From Pseudo-nitzschia pungens (Eukaryota > Bacillariophyta > Bacillariophyceae > Bacillariales > Bacillariaceae), in contig CM074758.1 of the NCBI GenBank assembly GCA_037355855.1, positions 7,847,001 through 7,911,000 of the forward strand: DNA of 64,000 bases, read 5' to 3'. The notes below the pieces were generated by a model. It was not told the DNA's origin. It was given only the letters and a program-made list of their open reading frames with translations, and did not search any database. The translations under genes were made by a program, and so were the position numbers. This document shows, piece by piece, positions 48,627 through 60,991 of the stretch (within the stretch, counting starts at the first letter, position 1; every line of letters begins with the position of its first letter).

Positions 48627-51600
48627 TTGTACGTGAACCCTGCATCACGAATTACACAACGCTCTACACTTTACCAAACAACACCCTACAAAAGGAAAGT
48701 AATTGCATGCACTGCACTAAATCGTAAGATCGGAACAAAGATGACATCTTACGTCGATGTCGACACATCAGAGGAAGCGCTTCAGGAGGATGTCGAGCTT
48801 CAAGAAGCAGTAGAGCAGATCGTTCAGAAAGGCGCTGAGATAATTATTGAGGATGTGAAGAAGGATGTGAATGGAGTCTACGAGCAATCAAAGGCCTTCT
48901 TCTTGGGTCTGTTTCCATTCATTGTCTCTTGGTCAGAAGACCACAATCGGTTCTGGGTTGATATGGAGCGCTTTACAATTGCAGCATTTCTCTTTGTCGT
49001 CTTCTTTTGGTTTTTGTCTCCATGGGGAGACTCCTCCTCCTCGAACAACAATGCTTCGAACCGAACAAATAGGAGGCGTTCAATGGAACGAAGCAAATCC
49101 ATGTCGAGCATTAGGAGAACAAAAGACGCGATAAAGAGACAAAACAACACGGTGTCGAAACAGAACTCAGCAGTAGCGGACGAAATCGAAGAAGAGCGCC
49201 TGCGCTTAGAACAAAAGGAAGAATCGGAAGTCCAAAAGTTCGCGAAACGATGGCCAGTCATTCTGAGAAATTCTCAGTACAGAAGTTTAGTCCTTCCACC
49301 TGAATGCAAACAAGTCGAAAAGCCTCGAAGGAGAAGGAGGAAGGAAAACGGAGCGACAACAACAAAAACTGAGAAAAAAGACAAGTTAGCAACAACTTTC
49401 ACGGATGAAAACCCTGGAACGCGTCTCGTCAACTACTTGAAGCAAATATTTCATTTAATTGTTCTCTTTAGGAGATACGATTACACCGCAGCCGGTCGGA
49501 CGTTGATAACTTGGGTACAATCTGCGATTCGTGCTCGGAACAGTAATAATATTCCTGGGGAAGGACAAGGGATAGATGATGACGACGATGAAGATGAGTC
49601 CGTGGCGAGTGAGGTGATCATGTCGTCAAATAGCATGACAGAAGACGAGACTGGTGGCCATTCGATCACTAGCAGCAATGGTGGAAAAAGATCTAAAATG
49701 AAATCTCGCAGGCTGTCACGAAGCAAAACAGAAAGAAGCAGTATGATTCACGATTGTATACCAAAGAAGGACATACGAACTGAACATCAGAATGAAAGTA
49801 CCAAGGCGGATAGTTCGAGTAAAGATTCCAGCAATGGCCCCAGCACGCCGTCGCGGACCGATTTGAGGAAGAAAACGATCAAGAATGGTAGAAAAGATGA
49901 TCAAGCAGATGATTCCTGTTGCGGCGACGAAACGGTTACGAAGACGCCTCCTCCTAGAGCTTCATTGGAGTCAGAGAATCTACCATTTTTGACGCCAATG
50001 CACGAGATGCACATGATCCCGCCATTGAGATCACCGCCATCCTCACTCATTCCTCCGTGTACAGGAGCGACACTGCGTCCTGAAATGCCCTCGAAAACCT
50101 TGTTGTCAACCGTCAAGTCTCGCTCTCTCGCCACCGGTACGAAAACCCGGGACGCGCTTGCAAACTATCGGATTGAGCACTCTCGCCGAGATTTCAAAGT
50201 GACTTCGAGCCCACAATCGACGACATTAGAGGACATTTCATCGCCTCCTTCGACTAAGTCAACTAAGTCGTTCTTTTTCGAAACTGCTGCTAGTCACGAA
50301 TCAATACGAAGAATGGCAGTGGATGTTCCTGTTCCGGATCATAATGGTTATATCTTGGGGGATGAATTTCTCCCTAACAAAAGCTTTACCCCACTCCTAG
50401 TATTTGTGAATTCGCGATCAGGACCTCAACAAGGCCACTTATTGACGACTCAACTTCGAGGTCTTTTGAATCCGATTCAAATTTGGGACTTAGCAGACGG
50501 CGGACCCGAAGAAATACTAGAATCATTTTCGATATTCAGTCGTTTAAGGATTCTTGTATGTGGAGGGGATGGAACAGTGAGCTGGATTGTGAATACCATT
50601 GAAAGCATGGAGATGAAAAGATGGCCGCCAATTGCAATACTTCCTCTTGGAACAGGAAACGATCTGGCGAGAATACATGGATGGGGCGGAGGATATAGCA
50701 ACGAGCCTCTGATCAAGATATTGGAACAAGTTTCAGAAGGGTACGTCTCATGGTTGGATCGATGGGAAATGACTAAAGAAAATAGGAAAGGAGAAGTTCG
50801 GAGTGTACAGTCTTTTTTGAACTACCTAAGTGTTGGGGCAGATGCCCAAGCTGCTCTTCAGGTACACATGTTAAGGGAAAGTCGGCCACAACTATTTTTC
50901 TCTCGCATTGTCAACAAATTATGGTATGGTCTGTTTGGAGCAGAAGACATCATCAAAGCTTCTTCAATCAATCTCCGTCACGATATCACTTTGATTGCTG
51001 ATGGCATAGAAGTTCCTTTACCAGCAGACTCTCAAGGAATCATAATGTTAAATATTGATTCATATACTGGGGGAGTACCACTATGGGCTACTGGGGATAC
51101 GGCATATGATTCTATGAACAACGGCACTGAGAATGACGATGATAGAAACTTAAGGGATTGGGCGATAAAAAAGAGATCGAAGAGCTTCGACGATGTTTCA
51201 AATATAACTACACCCGTGGTTCCAAGAAGTCCTGGAGCGAAAGTCCAGAATAGCCATACATCTATGTATCGTGTCGACAGCGTGGAGGATACATCGTCGT
51301 TGACTCTTACGGATGATGAAAAATATACCCGTGTTACTGCTTGTGATCGCCCAAGTAGCTGTCAAGATGGATTGCTTGACATCGTTTCTGTTCGAGGTAC
51401 TTTTCATCTGGGTCAAATACGAGTAGGATTGAGCACTGCTCAAAAACTATGCCAATGCCGGGAAGCTACCATCATCATAAAACGTAAAGTTGCTGTTCAA
51501 ATAGATGGGGAACCCTGGCGGCAAAACGTATGTACGTTACGAATTCGACGCAAAAAGGATGCTGCTATTATGCTTCATCGATCGGCTGATGAAAGCAAAG

Positions 51601-51845
51601 GAGTTGAAACAGAGATGGCGAATCTGCTTGATTGGGCAAAGAATAGACACTTGATCGATGGTAGGGTTCACGAGGCAATGATGAAAGAGTTCAGTAGACG
51701 CATCGAGAGCAAGACACGCCAGAGGCGAGTGCAGAGCAATGATAATTTGATGACACACCTGAAACGCGCGATCAATGCCAAAAGCACTTCCCACCAAACC
51801 CTCACTTCTCTTGGAAGTGCCAATGGGTCAGGCATCAATTTCTGA
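48627..51845 (+). CDS. Diacylglycerol kinase, membrane-anchored
   Basis: Phosphorylates diacylglycerol to phosphatidic acid with ATP in lipid signalling or recycling. The frame gives 1,072 residues; Met39 (48741, MTSYVDVDTSEEA) is an equally good start. A single hydrophobic segment, FTIAAFLFVVFFWFL (about 116-131), should anchor the protein. Residues 140-590 are Ser/Lys-rich and probably disordered. The kinase catalytic domain covers about 590-720: LLVFVNSRSGPQQG, then VCGGDGTVSWIV and LPLGTGNDLARI, the nucleotide-binding signature. The accessory domain follows (FLNYLSVGADAQAAL onwards) with a charged insertion, ending in DGLLDIVSVRG and a coiled C-terminus. No Cys-rich C1 domains are seen, unlike most animal forms. 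No intron is needed. Confidence 0.93.
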   Translation: MYVNPASRITQRSTLYQTTPYKRKVIACTALNRKIGTKMTSYVDVDTSEEALQEDVELQEAVEQIVQKGAEIIIEDVKKDVNGVYEQSKAFFLGLFPFIVSWSEDHNRFWVDMERFTIAAFLFVVFFWFLSPWGDSSSSNNNASNRTNRRRSMERSKSMSSIRRTKDAIKRQNNTVSKQNSAVADEIEEERLRLEQKEESEVQKFAKRWPVILRNSQYRSLVLPPECKQVEKPRRRRRKENGATTTKTEKKDKLATTFTDENPGTRLVNYLKQIFHLIVLFRRYDYTAAGRTLITWVQSAIRARNSNNIPGEGQGIDDDDDEDESVASEVIMSSNSMTEDETGGHSITSSNGGKRSKMKSRRLSRSKTERSSMIHDCIPKKDIRTEHQNESTKADSSSKDSSNGPSTPSRTDLRKKTIKNGRKDDQADDSCCGDETVTKTPPPRASLESENLPFLTPMHEMHMIPPLRSPPSSLIPPCTGATLRPEMPSKTLLSTVKSRSLATGTKTRDALANYRIEHSRRDFKVTSSPQSTTLEDISSPPSTKSTKSFFFETAASHESIRRMAVDVPVPDHNGYILGDEFLPNKSFTPLLVFVNSRSGPQQGHLLTTQLRGLLNPIQIWDLADGGPEEILESFSIFSRLRILVCGGDGTVSWIVNTIESMEMKRWPPIAILPLGTGNDLARIHGWGGGYSNEPLIKILEQVSEGYVSWLDRWEMTKENRKGEVRSVQSFLNYLSVGADAQAALQVHMLRESRPQLFFSRIVNKLWYGLFGAEDIIKASSINLRHDITLIADGIEVPLPADSQGIIMLNIDSYTGGVPLWATGDTAYDSMNNGTENDDDRNLRDWAIKKRSKSFDDVSNITTPVVPRSPGAKVQNSHTSMYRVDSVEDTSSLTLTDDEKYTRVTACDRPSSCQDGLLDIVSVRGTFHLGQIRVGLSTAQKLCQCREATIIIKRKVAVQIDGEPWRQNVCTLRIRRKKDAAIMLHRSADESKGVETEMANLLDWAKNRHLIDGRVHEAMMKEFSRRIESKTRQRRVQSNDNLMTHLKRAINAKSTSHQTLTSLGSANGSGINF

Positions 51846-52553
51846 TCATCGCGATAATTATACCATTCAAGAATTGGCAAGAAGCCTGTGCACGTGTCCT
51901 GTTTTTTTGTACACGTAATGAATATTCTAGTAGCAAAATTATGTTTATTTTTGTTCAAAATGCTTCTGTTAGCATTTTCGAACGACGAACCTTCGAATCC
52001 GAAAGGTTCACAAATTTTGGAAGCAGTCTTGTCTTCACCAAGACGTGATGAAAAGTGCAAGATGACGATTTTTCGCTCGAGGGGATGGCTCCTGCTGTCC
52101 CGTGTTTCGATGAACTTGTTTTTTATGGAAGAGAAGTAAGATTACTCGAATGATGGTTTTAACTCACGTCCTGTTTTTAATTCAGTCTACTCGGCTGTCA
52201 TTAGCTACGATGATTGTGAAATCTATTGATAATTTTCATCGAAGAAATTTTAGCGAATGCAAGATCTCTACTAGGGTAAAATAATCCAAAAGTGTATTTT
52301 TGAATCCTCCTCTAAAATGTAATCGTTAACCGTTGTGCAAGAATTGGGAACCCTTCAAATGAATGCTTGGGAAAGGTTCTCGACTCGAATCAACATCAAC
52401 CATGAAGACAATGGTTTTCCATCGAAAAGACTGGATGATTTCCAAGGCATAAATAATTTAATACAACATTTCTAACACGAATAGTAAACTTAGACCAAAA
52501 GAGAGGTACCGATTGGTACACCTTAACCTGCTCAACGAATGTCAAACCCCGTC
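51846..52553. other. Convergent spacer
   Basis: Between the 3' ends of the kinase gene (plus) and the small membrane protein gene (minus). AT-rich, nothing recognised. Confidence 0.6.
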
Positions 52554-53132
52554 TCATGACCTTGTATAAGGTGTATTACCAAAAGAATCTTGGCCAGGTG
52601 CATTTTCGTCTTGTTTTTCTAATATTTCTGAACGATGAGCACCCAAAATTGCTGCAAATGTCCCCAGCAAAACACATTGAAGGAGGCAAAAGAAGGCCAT
52701 AACGGTTTCCGTCACTACCGGTAGACCGTCATTCTTTTGATCCTTACGGTATCCAATGTAAATAAGCATCAAGAAGAAGAACATTTGTGACATTGCAACA
52801 ACTCCGCCCATGAAAAAGCCAACCGCCATTGAATTATGAAACTTCCTCATAATCATCGTCCCGCCAATACTCAATGTCAAGAGCATAATTGCCGACCAGA
52901 TCGATGTGAACGACTCGCTCACGCCTCGGGTGGACATGACAGCACAACACATAAGAGCAAGAACTCCCGTCAATCCCAGAATTGAGTACCTTTCCCGCGA
53001 AGAGATATGGTATTTTGTGAATTTCGTCGAGGGATAAGAAACAAAACAATACATTGCCGTGGATCGAGCAGAGAGATAAATTAGCAAAGCTAGATGATCT
53101 GTCCATTCAAAATAGATACCACATTCTTTCAC
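52554..53132 (-). CDS. Small multi-pass membrane protein, unknown function
   Basis: 192 residues with about five hydrophobic segments: HLALLIYLSA near the start, YSILGLTGVLALMCCAVM, SIWSAIMLLTLSIGGTMIM, VGFFMGGVVAMSQMFFFLML and VMAFFCLLQCVLLGTFAAIL. A short charged tail (LEKQDENAPGQ) ends the protein. I do not recognise the family. The initiator Met is the only one upstream of the first membrane segment, but an upstream exon cannot be excluded. Confidence 0.65.
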   Translation of the reverse strand: MKECGIYFEWTDHLALLIYLSARSTAMYCFVSYPSTKFTKYHISSRERYSILGLTGVLALMCCAVMSTRGVSESFTSIWSAIMLLTLSIGGTMIMRKFHNSMAVGFFMGGVVAMSQMFFFLMLIYIGYRKDQKNDGLPVVTETVMAFFCLLQCVLLGTFAAILGAHRSEILEKQDENAPGQDSFGNTPYTRS

Positions 53133-54331
53133 AATCGCCGATATTCAATTCCACTAAAAAACACCTACCACCATCCCGCAATTAGTCGTCGAGAAGAACC
53201 TCCGCAAAGAGAATCTGCAAGGAGTGCCGTGTATGTTGAAAGAGAAGCTCTCATGATTATGTCGAACAATGTGCGCCTTTTGTTGATTGCAATTCGTTGA
53301 GCTGTCTACGTCTTTGGTCACTTCTCTTGACCACGTTCGGTTGTTGTTTGTCTTTCACGTCGAAAGCACTCCTACTGATATGGAAGCAGATATCACAAGG
53401 GATGTGTGATTTGATGAGGCACACTTGTCCAAAGTATATTGCAGTCAGATCCTCAACCTGTTGCTCCAGGCAATGGGCTTCGGCAGTTTCAGGAACGCTG
53501 GTCGATTGACGGAGCGTCAAGTCGTTCTTCCGTGCAATGCCCTTGTATTGGTAAGGTATGTTATTAAGTGGCACTCGAAGAATTTTTTTATTTAGACGAA
53601 CCGTCCGTACTGGAGATAACGGTAATTACGGTACTCATACTTTCTCGGTCTTCATCCAACAAATGAAGCGCATTCTCAATTATTTGCAAGCCCATCCTCC
53701 TCGTTACTTGTTTCCCAATGCGACTTCCGTTGGCACGAAGCAAGCCGGACAGTGCACGACTGACTCCACATAGTAGCATATGACAAAAATCTTGAAAATT
53801 GACCAAGGTTTACTCGTACCGTATGTACGAGGACTCATACGTACCAGGTTGCAAGTTTCGAGTCGAAGAACTGTGAATTGGATCCGTTACAATACGGTAA
53901 TTACGGTAAGGTGTACTTTTACTCGTAGCTGATACCTTTTGTTGCGAGATGAACATCAACATTCTAGTATCGTACTTCTTTTTTTTCTAGTTTACTTCTA
54001 GTTGTATTCGGTATTGTATTCATCATAAAGTAGTTGTATGCAGGCAATACCATCGTCCAATGTTGTACGATTCGTATTACTTGTAATCTCAACCTAACAA
54101 ATAATTAGCCAATCAGTATTAGATATCGTCTTCGATACTTGATTTTGAACATGATCAGTTGTCCCTTTTATTCTAGTTGTAAATTGAGTGGACAAGTTTT
54201 GTTGATGTATGTATGCACATTCACGTACTCTAGTAGAGTAGAAAGAAGATCATGATTTTCAGGGAGGACTGAATGACAAAATTGTATCAAAAAGGGACCT
54301 GTCGTCAATAACCAATTTAAATTCACACCTT
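53133..54331. other. Spacer between two minus-strand membrane protein genes
   Basis: Several short frames (72 to 105 codons) on both strands have no recognisable content. Repeat tracts: ggtaattacggtactcatac near 53,620 and cgtaccgtatgtacgag / tacggtaattacggtaagg at 53,815-53,925. Confidence 0.5.
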
Positions 54332-55274
54332 TCAAACGATCGTAGATTTTGGAGCATCTTCAGTTACCCAAATCTTTGGCGTCCCCGGGTCATTCGTTTC
54401 CCCTTCAGGCAAGAGAGATGCTTTCTTTTGAGCCAACTCGGTGTCCAAAGTTTCCTCCTCGTGTGCACCTGCATGCTCGGCTCCTGCCTTCAGATAATGA
54501 TCGGCAACCCAGAAGTAGATGACGTTCAGGACTCCAGGGAAGAAGATCATCACAAACAGCAACTCGAAATGAATGTTTGATTGAAGAGGCGAAAACAATA
54601 GATCACCAAACAAGGACAGCCAGTCGGCCGTCCAAATCATAAAATAATAAATGATCACTTTGGATATGGTTAAAATAGCAAGCCAGGCCACTGCTTGATG
54701 TATCCAATGCAAGAGTCCATCCACACCTTCGTACACACCAGTATGTTTTAGGGACATCCAATCCCACTCGTTGGCCATCCAGTCGATCGCCTTTAGTCCC
54801 CAAATAGCCAGTACTAACCCCAAAGTCGTGTCTATCAAGTAAGTCATTCCATACCATGCGCATTGATCTTTTAGGTCGGTGGGCTCGTCTCCGTTGTTTA
54901 CTATGATCGCTGCTATTATCTGGACAGTGATTGGTGGAATGGACAACATGAGAATACCTCTTCAAAGAATGCATCGACAGAAGCATCCCTTTCGCCTTTG
55001 GGATAGTACTCACCATATTCAGCACGTGGGCATAGCAGGCCCCTAATCCTTGTTTGGACACATCCAAAAACCACGTTCTAAATTTTCTCTTCGGAGTCTC
55101 ACTTTGTCGTTTGAACCACAAGGACATCAGACCAAAGAAGGCCAACAACAATTGTACGAAAACGGTAAAAAAATCTTCAGAATCATAAACTTTGCAAACT
55201 TTCGCCACTTCGGCTGCAACATTCTCATAGTTGTCGTCTACGTATTGGTCATTCTCAACGTTATCGTCTGCCAT
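54332..55274 (-). CDS. STIMATE (TMEM110)-like multi-pass membrane protein
   Basis: Exon 1 is 55274-55014 (MADDNVENDQYV...) and ends AHVLNM before a GTGAGT donor. Exon 2 most simply starts at 54919 after a CAG, giving a 94-base intron and a 282-residue protein; an alternative donor at GTACTA with an acceptor at 54958 also keeps the frame. The motif WFLDVSKQGLGACYAHVLNM matches the family hallmark (Trp, Asp-x-Ser-Lys-Gln). Membrane segments follow (YLIDTTLGLVLAIWGLKAID, AWLAILTISKVIIYYFMI, LLFVMIFFPGVLNVIYFWV), with a DHYLK-type end and a charged tail. In animals STIMATE acts at ER-plasma membrane junctions and promotes STIM-Orai calcium entry; fungal relatives are vacuolar. The role in a diatom is unknown. 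Confidence 0.82.
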
Positions 55275-58238
55275 GGTGCTATTGGATTGCTATTGTATGG
55301 ACGTAAAGTTAATCGGTGTTATCCGCTATTGCATCCGAACGGAAAGACGTCGATATAATGATGTTACCTCTGTAGTCGGCAGCAGTGATGACTGATCAAC
55401 AGAGAGAACGTGGAACTCGGAACTGTGGTGGGTGTTGGCCCGTTGCCCCTCAACAACGATCATTTTTTGAACGGAATGTGCGAGCTTGCGCGCTCAAACA
55501 AGAGCGGGACAATCCAAAAACTACGTTACCATTTATTTGTCTACTACGGTATAACCTTACTATCGTTGGAGAGATATGAACTCTTGCCGTGAATTCGTGA
55601 ATCAATCAATTATTATGCTGTGATATTCTTCGTCACCAAATACACGACTCGTTAGAATGAGTCGTGCGGTACGAGTATGGAAAATCCTTACTCTCTCGAG
55701 GGCTTTGCGCGAGTTGAAAGAACAAGTACGAGTAAAGTTACCACCGGACGGTACACGCACTCAAGTACACGTGATACTACGAGTAACCTTTCGTACTGCA
55801 ATCCCTGTTGGGAAACTAAAAACAGAACGAAAATATTGAGATCATCCAATCACAACATTGTTGGACTTGTGAAACTTTCAACCTCCAATGCCCAATCATT
55901 TCTTTCGTTGAGACTGAATTCTAAACAAAACTGAAATCTAATTTCATTTTGAAAAAAGAGTCTGAACTAAAACCGAAGAGACTATTACTTCGCACTGTTT
56001 TTTGTACATTGTGATTGCTTAGTACTAGTAGAAGTAAAATGTAACAGTGAATGATCAGAAGATTACTGAATTGTTAACTGCTTTTGACTGTCTTTGTAGT
56101 CGAAAGTCTGTGCTGTGAATGTCTTCAGTGTTTCCCTAGCTATCATTTTCACTCATTATTTTTGTATTGACTTTGCCACCAGTAGGATTCACCAAACTAT
56201 GAATTACACAACACTACTACCAAAAGGTGAGATCTCATTTGCTCACCCACTGCTGTCTACAGACAAAAGCAATGAAGTACAATTGATTTTGATTGCTGAC
56301 AGGTCAGAGAGATCTTTTGGATGCTGGGGGCAGCATGCATGTTCCTCAAAGTAACTTTGATATTTATTTCTGCTTGATTCTGGCTGTTGTAGTGGTCACT
56401 TTGGTCATGCTGTAGAGCACTTGCTCGCTTTTAAAAAGATTACATTTAGAATCTATTACAAAAGTAATCCGATGTGTGTTTTCTGTTAAAACAAAACAAC
56501 TTTTTGCATGTATTTTTCGTAATTGACAAAATGCACAATACTGTAATATGCACAAATGTCTTAGGAATTGCTCAACTCAATACCACAGTGATAGAACTAT
56601 TGAAATCTGAAGCATAAGCTTTTCCCAATACTTTTACATTCTGACTATAGGGAATTGAAGGGGATTGTACCTTCTTTGGTTCTGGTTAAAACTCATTCTA
56701 AAGTTATGACACCAGATCCACATTGCAAAGACCAAGCTCACCATATTAACCTAAAAATCACAAGAACCTCAACCACTTTTCAATTTCTAACCAGACAGCA
56801 ACTGAGTGTCCAGGCAGCAAAAACAAAAACAAAAACATTGGCCCTAGTCCTCATAATGTTGTACAAACAGAATTTATCTTCAGTTGCACACCTGCTGCTG
56901 GTTCTCATTGCTATGATCAAGGAGGCTGGAATTCTTGGGTCTAACAGCACCATCATGGCTTCCCAAAAGGTCATTGAGACCAGTGACGTACTAGTAGCCA
57001 GCAGCATGAAAGAAAGTCCAATTTAACCAAAAGTCACTACTCATGTCAATGTTCTACCATGGAAACTACATCATTCACATAATGGTAAAAATGTCAATTT
57101 GTGGAGCATGAGGTTGTCGCTTTCATAAGTTGTCTTGGCTGCCAATGGGATACCTCTCTGTGCTATTCGATCCAAACATGAACAATAATGATGGTAAAAT
57201 GGTATGCTGAAAGACAATAGTTACAACAGCAACAAAGTCTTAGCACTACACTTGGAATGATTCACTGACATAGCTTAAACTTCAAGATCGCCCCATATCG
57301 CAAGACATCAGGCACTCTTTGAGATCTTTAGAGGTGTTGTGTTCGTTGACTGTGCAATGGTGATGATGTGAAGAAAATCAAAAAACAATAATACATCGAA
57401 TACGTACGGTACGTGTACCGGTACACGTATTCAGTGCGAACCAAGTAACCTTACGTAAGTTAAGTACTCGTACCCGAAAAAAAAATACGACGATTGAGGA
57501 TACCAGTGCTCGTACTTGGTAATTAAAAGGTTACCGACCTTTGGCAGTTTATTGCACCTAACGGAAAATATTTTACCCGGAAGACACCGACTATGAATAC
57601 CGACCAGCACTCGTTGTTCTTTTGATTTTCAATACAAACTAGCGCCATTCGGTTGTTTCTCGTTGAAATCCCAGGTTTTTTAAAATTGCCCTAGCTTGTG
57701 CTGCTGAGCGTTTTTTGCACGTATCATGTGCAAATGAAGGTCGTGTGCGAAGATGAAAATATACGGTTCTGTATGTTGCACCCTCCTGAACGCACAATCA
57801 CGTCTGAAAAGGCTATTGTCTCGATTTCATGATCTCGTTCGTGTTTCTCGGTTTCATGGAGGTTGTAACTATGATTCCTGCACGTGACGTTTTTTACCAA
57901 TCTTCCATCGAGACACCAGTAGGGTTTTTCGTGCTCTGCCATAACCGCTATTTCGGTACTTTGTTGCCTAACTGTCTGATTTTCAAATTCCAAATACAAA
58001 CAGAGCAGGACCAAAAAATTATTATAACAATACTGTAATTGTGAGAAGGTAACATTGAGAGAGAAGCTGAGCATCGGGTCGCACAGATCGGTGGCCGAAT
58101 AAAGAGAGCAAGAAGCGCACCAACGGCTATCTTCCTAATTTCATCAAAAGGCAGTGTCGCAACATCCATCAGCTATATTTATTGCGCTTGGGAAGACAAT
58201 AGGGAACAGCGATAGTATTATTCTTTACTTCAATAACA
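55275..58238. other. Long spacer without a recognised gene
   Basis: About 3 kb, AT-rich. Frames of 116 codons (57724-58074, minus) and 123 codons (56655-57026, plus) have no recognisable domain. Tracts of gtacgagtatgg / cgagtaaagttacc words lie at 55,660-55,800 and of cgtacggtacgtgtaccgg words at 57,395-57,535, including the perfect 18-base palindrome acgtgtaccggtacacgt (57,411-57,428). The last part should hold the promoter of the PDZ protein gene. Confidence 0.5.
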
Positions 58239-60991
58239 ATGACAGCGCATCCCCATAGTACTCGATCGACCTTTTTCAGCTTTCGTGCAGTGCTTTCAGT
58301 CACTCAAGCGCTATTGTTTTTGCATGTCCTTTTGTCCAAAGGTTCGGAGGCGACGGCACCCCAATCGAGAAAGCTGCGGAGAGGGAATCTGCGACGAGGC
58401 ATCAACAAGAATGGATTGACGAGCCCCGCGTCGGTGACCAGAAATTACAATCCACGACGAAGCAATAAGAGAAAGCTGGATCAAGGATTCTGGTATGGGT
58501 ACATTCACATTGTTGATGATGGCAACAGCACAACCGAAGATTTTGTCGGTCTGTCGGATAACCCAACAACAGAGCCGACAACGACGGAATTCGCTGCCAC
58601 AATGTCCGCTTACAATGAAACGGACTTCTTGGACAACGACTATGACATCGTTGATTTGGACCAGGAAAACAACACGCAAGTGCATCGGTTTACGGGAGAC
58701 AACGAACTTGAACCCAATGATGATGACGGAGAAACGGAGACACGGTTTGACGAAGAAATTGATGATGCTAGTATACAATCTGGCCCCACCGCGTCCCCAA
58801 CAAGACTTTTCAAATTTTTCACAGATCCACCCTCCGAATATCATCGGTTGGTTCCCCAGACATTGGTACCTGAAAGTGTAGATGACGACGAAAATGTTTT
58901 CATTTGGAAGCCAGACGACGAAGATGATGATCTTGTCGGCAAACTGGATGAAGCCACCCAAACTACATATCCTTCTTGGTCCCAATCTTCTTCCTCCGCA
59001 CCGACCAACTATAGTAAGCCATCAACAATGCCTTCGCTTATCAAAACGCCAGTGCCAACTTTACGTCCGACTCACAACCCAACGAATTATCCAACTGCAA
59101 AACCTACTTTCAAACCAACCGGATTTCCTACACCTTCGCCGACATCTTCTCCAACACCTTCGCCAACATCTTCACCAACGTCTTCACCAACGTCTTCTCC
59201 AACACCTGCGCCAACATCTTCTCCAACGTCTTCACCAACGTCTTCTCCGACAGCTTCACCAACGCCTTCTCCGACAGCTTCCCCGACAGCTTCCCCGACA
59301 GCTTCTCCAACAGCCTCTCCAACAGCCTCACCGACTGGCCAACCTACACCCGATCCAACGTTTGCTCCCACACTTGTGCCCACACTTGACCCTACAGAGA
59401 ACCCAACAAAATCGCCGACGAAGCGACCATCCTCGACACCGTCATCAACACCCACTGTAGTAAGGTCACAAGATCCAACTCCTAGTGGAACGTTGGAACC
59501 AAGCATTTCACCTCTACCTTCGATCTCGCCAACCATTTCAGATGAACCGACGATTGCACCCACAGGTACGCCCACTTCAACACCAACTAATCGACCAACT
59601 CTTCGTGAACAAGAAGGCCGGGCTCAAGGTTTAATGATACTATCTCCTTTCCCCAACGGGCAGACATTGGATAAATCAGGTATTGAGGTATGGGAGCAGG
59701 TAACTGAGCGTTTTCTAGAAGAGTACTTCTCCAACGTGGTAGAGCCGTCCATGATGGGTGTCACTGTTTGGACGCAGGTATTGAACGTTCGATATCAAGT
59801 TGCCGATGTTAACGATGCGACTGGGTCGAGTCGACGGCTGCAGCAAGACGATAGCAAAGATCCGTCGACAGAGTCTTTAGCGATTGAATTTGATTTGAAA
59901 ACTTTTTATCGCTCGTTTGCAGAGGATCACGATCTTGATCAATTGGTGTGGTCTGCATTCGATTCGCCTCGAGATAAGACGAAATACGTCAGTCGACTTC
60001 AACGGCGATCAGAAGCGTTCCGCCCTGTGCAAGATGTAGGGGTTAAATTGGATGGTTACGAGCCCCCTCCTACACTAGTTCCTACACCAGTTCCTACGCG
60101 AGCTCCTACCCAAGCTCCTACCCAAGCTCCGAAACCTGAAAAGGTAGATTCGGCGGTGATTGTTGGAGCTTCCCTCGGAAGTATTGCCTTTGTCATTCTC
60201 ATTGTACTCCTATTCCTTCGGCATCGCACTTCAAAGAGTGTAGACGACAATAAAGTTACAGAAACTGTAGTCACCCCTGTGACAACTGGGAACGTTAAAG
60301 TTTCAACAGAAATTTTGGTCGAACCCCAGGATGACGTGAGCACCTTAGGCGATCCAACGTTTGGCCAAGGAATGATGATGGGTGGGATTGAAAAGGATGA
60401 AATGACTGCAACGTAAGTTTGTTAATGCTGCCAAATGCCCGGTTTCATATGACTGACTGATTCACCCTTCACAACATTTCATGCTAACATTCTAACTGAC
60501 TCTTGTACTTCAATTATTTCAGTGTTGGGGATGATTATGACTACACCAAACACTATCGGAACACACGCGGTGCAGCCCCAACAAACACTCGAGATCGTCT
60601 TGCTTCAGAAGAGATGTCAAAGATGTCTTCCGTTCAATCCATTTCAATGAGTAAACTTGGAAAAATGGAAGAAAATCTATTTGCAGATGATGCTTCATTC
60701 GAAGAACAATTCATAGATCCCGAAGAGCGACTCGACGTTGTTGCTCCTCCAGGAAAACTAGGCATGGTTATAGATACACCAAATGGAGGCACCCCTATCG
60801 TGCATGCCATCAAGGAGACAAGTGTTTTGGTCGATCAGGTCCGTGTAGGCGACCGGCTGCTTAGTGTGGATGGAGAAGATTGCACGGGTATGACAGCAAT
60901 ACAAGTTTCCAAGCTTATTAGCCTGAAATCTGAAAAACCAGCGCGCGTACTTGTCTTTGCAAGATCGACAAATACAAACCAAGAACAATAG
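58239..60991 (+). CDS. Mucin-like single-pass membrane protein with cytoplasmic PDZ domain
   Basis: Two exons, 58239-60412 and 60523-60991, joined across a 110-base GT-AG intron (GTAAGT...TTTCAG), give 880 residues. An N-terminal hydrophobic signal (VTQALLFLHVLLSKGSEA) is followed by an acidic region, then about 135 residues of PTxSPT repeats (about 270-405), typical of diatom surface or wall proteins and likely O-glycosylated. A folded segment of about 140 residues (GQTLDKSGIEVWEQVTERFL onwards) sits before a second short PT-rich stalk; position and size recall SEA-like domains, which is inference. One membrane helix (VGASLGSIAFVILIVLLFL, about 642-660) precedes a cytoplasmic tail with a PDZ domain (LGMVIDTPNGGTPIVHAI, VGDRLLSVDGEDCTGM; about 794-870). 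It looks like a receptor or adhesion protein. Confidence 0.88.

Noticed and set aside
59087..59575. Minus-strand frame with Val-Gly-Glu-Asp repeats
   Set aside because: It is the antisense of the PTxSPT repeat of the mucin-like gene.
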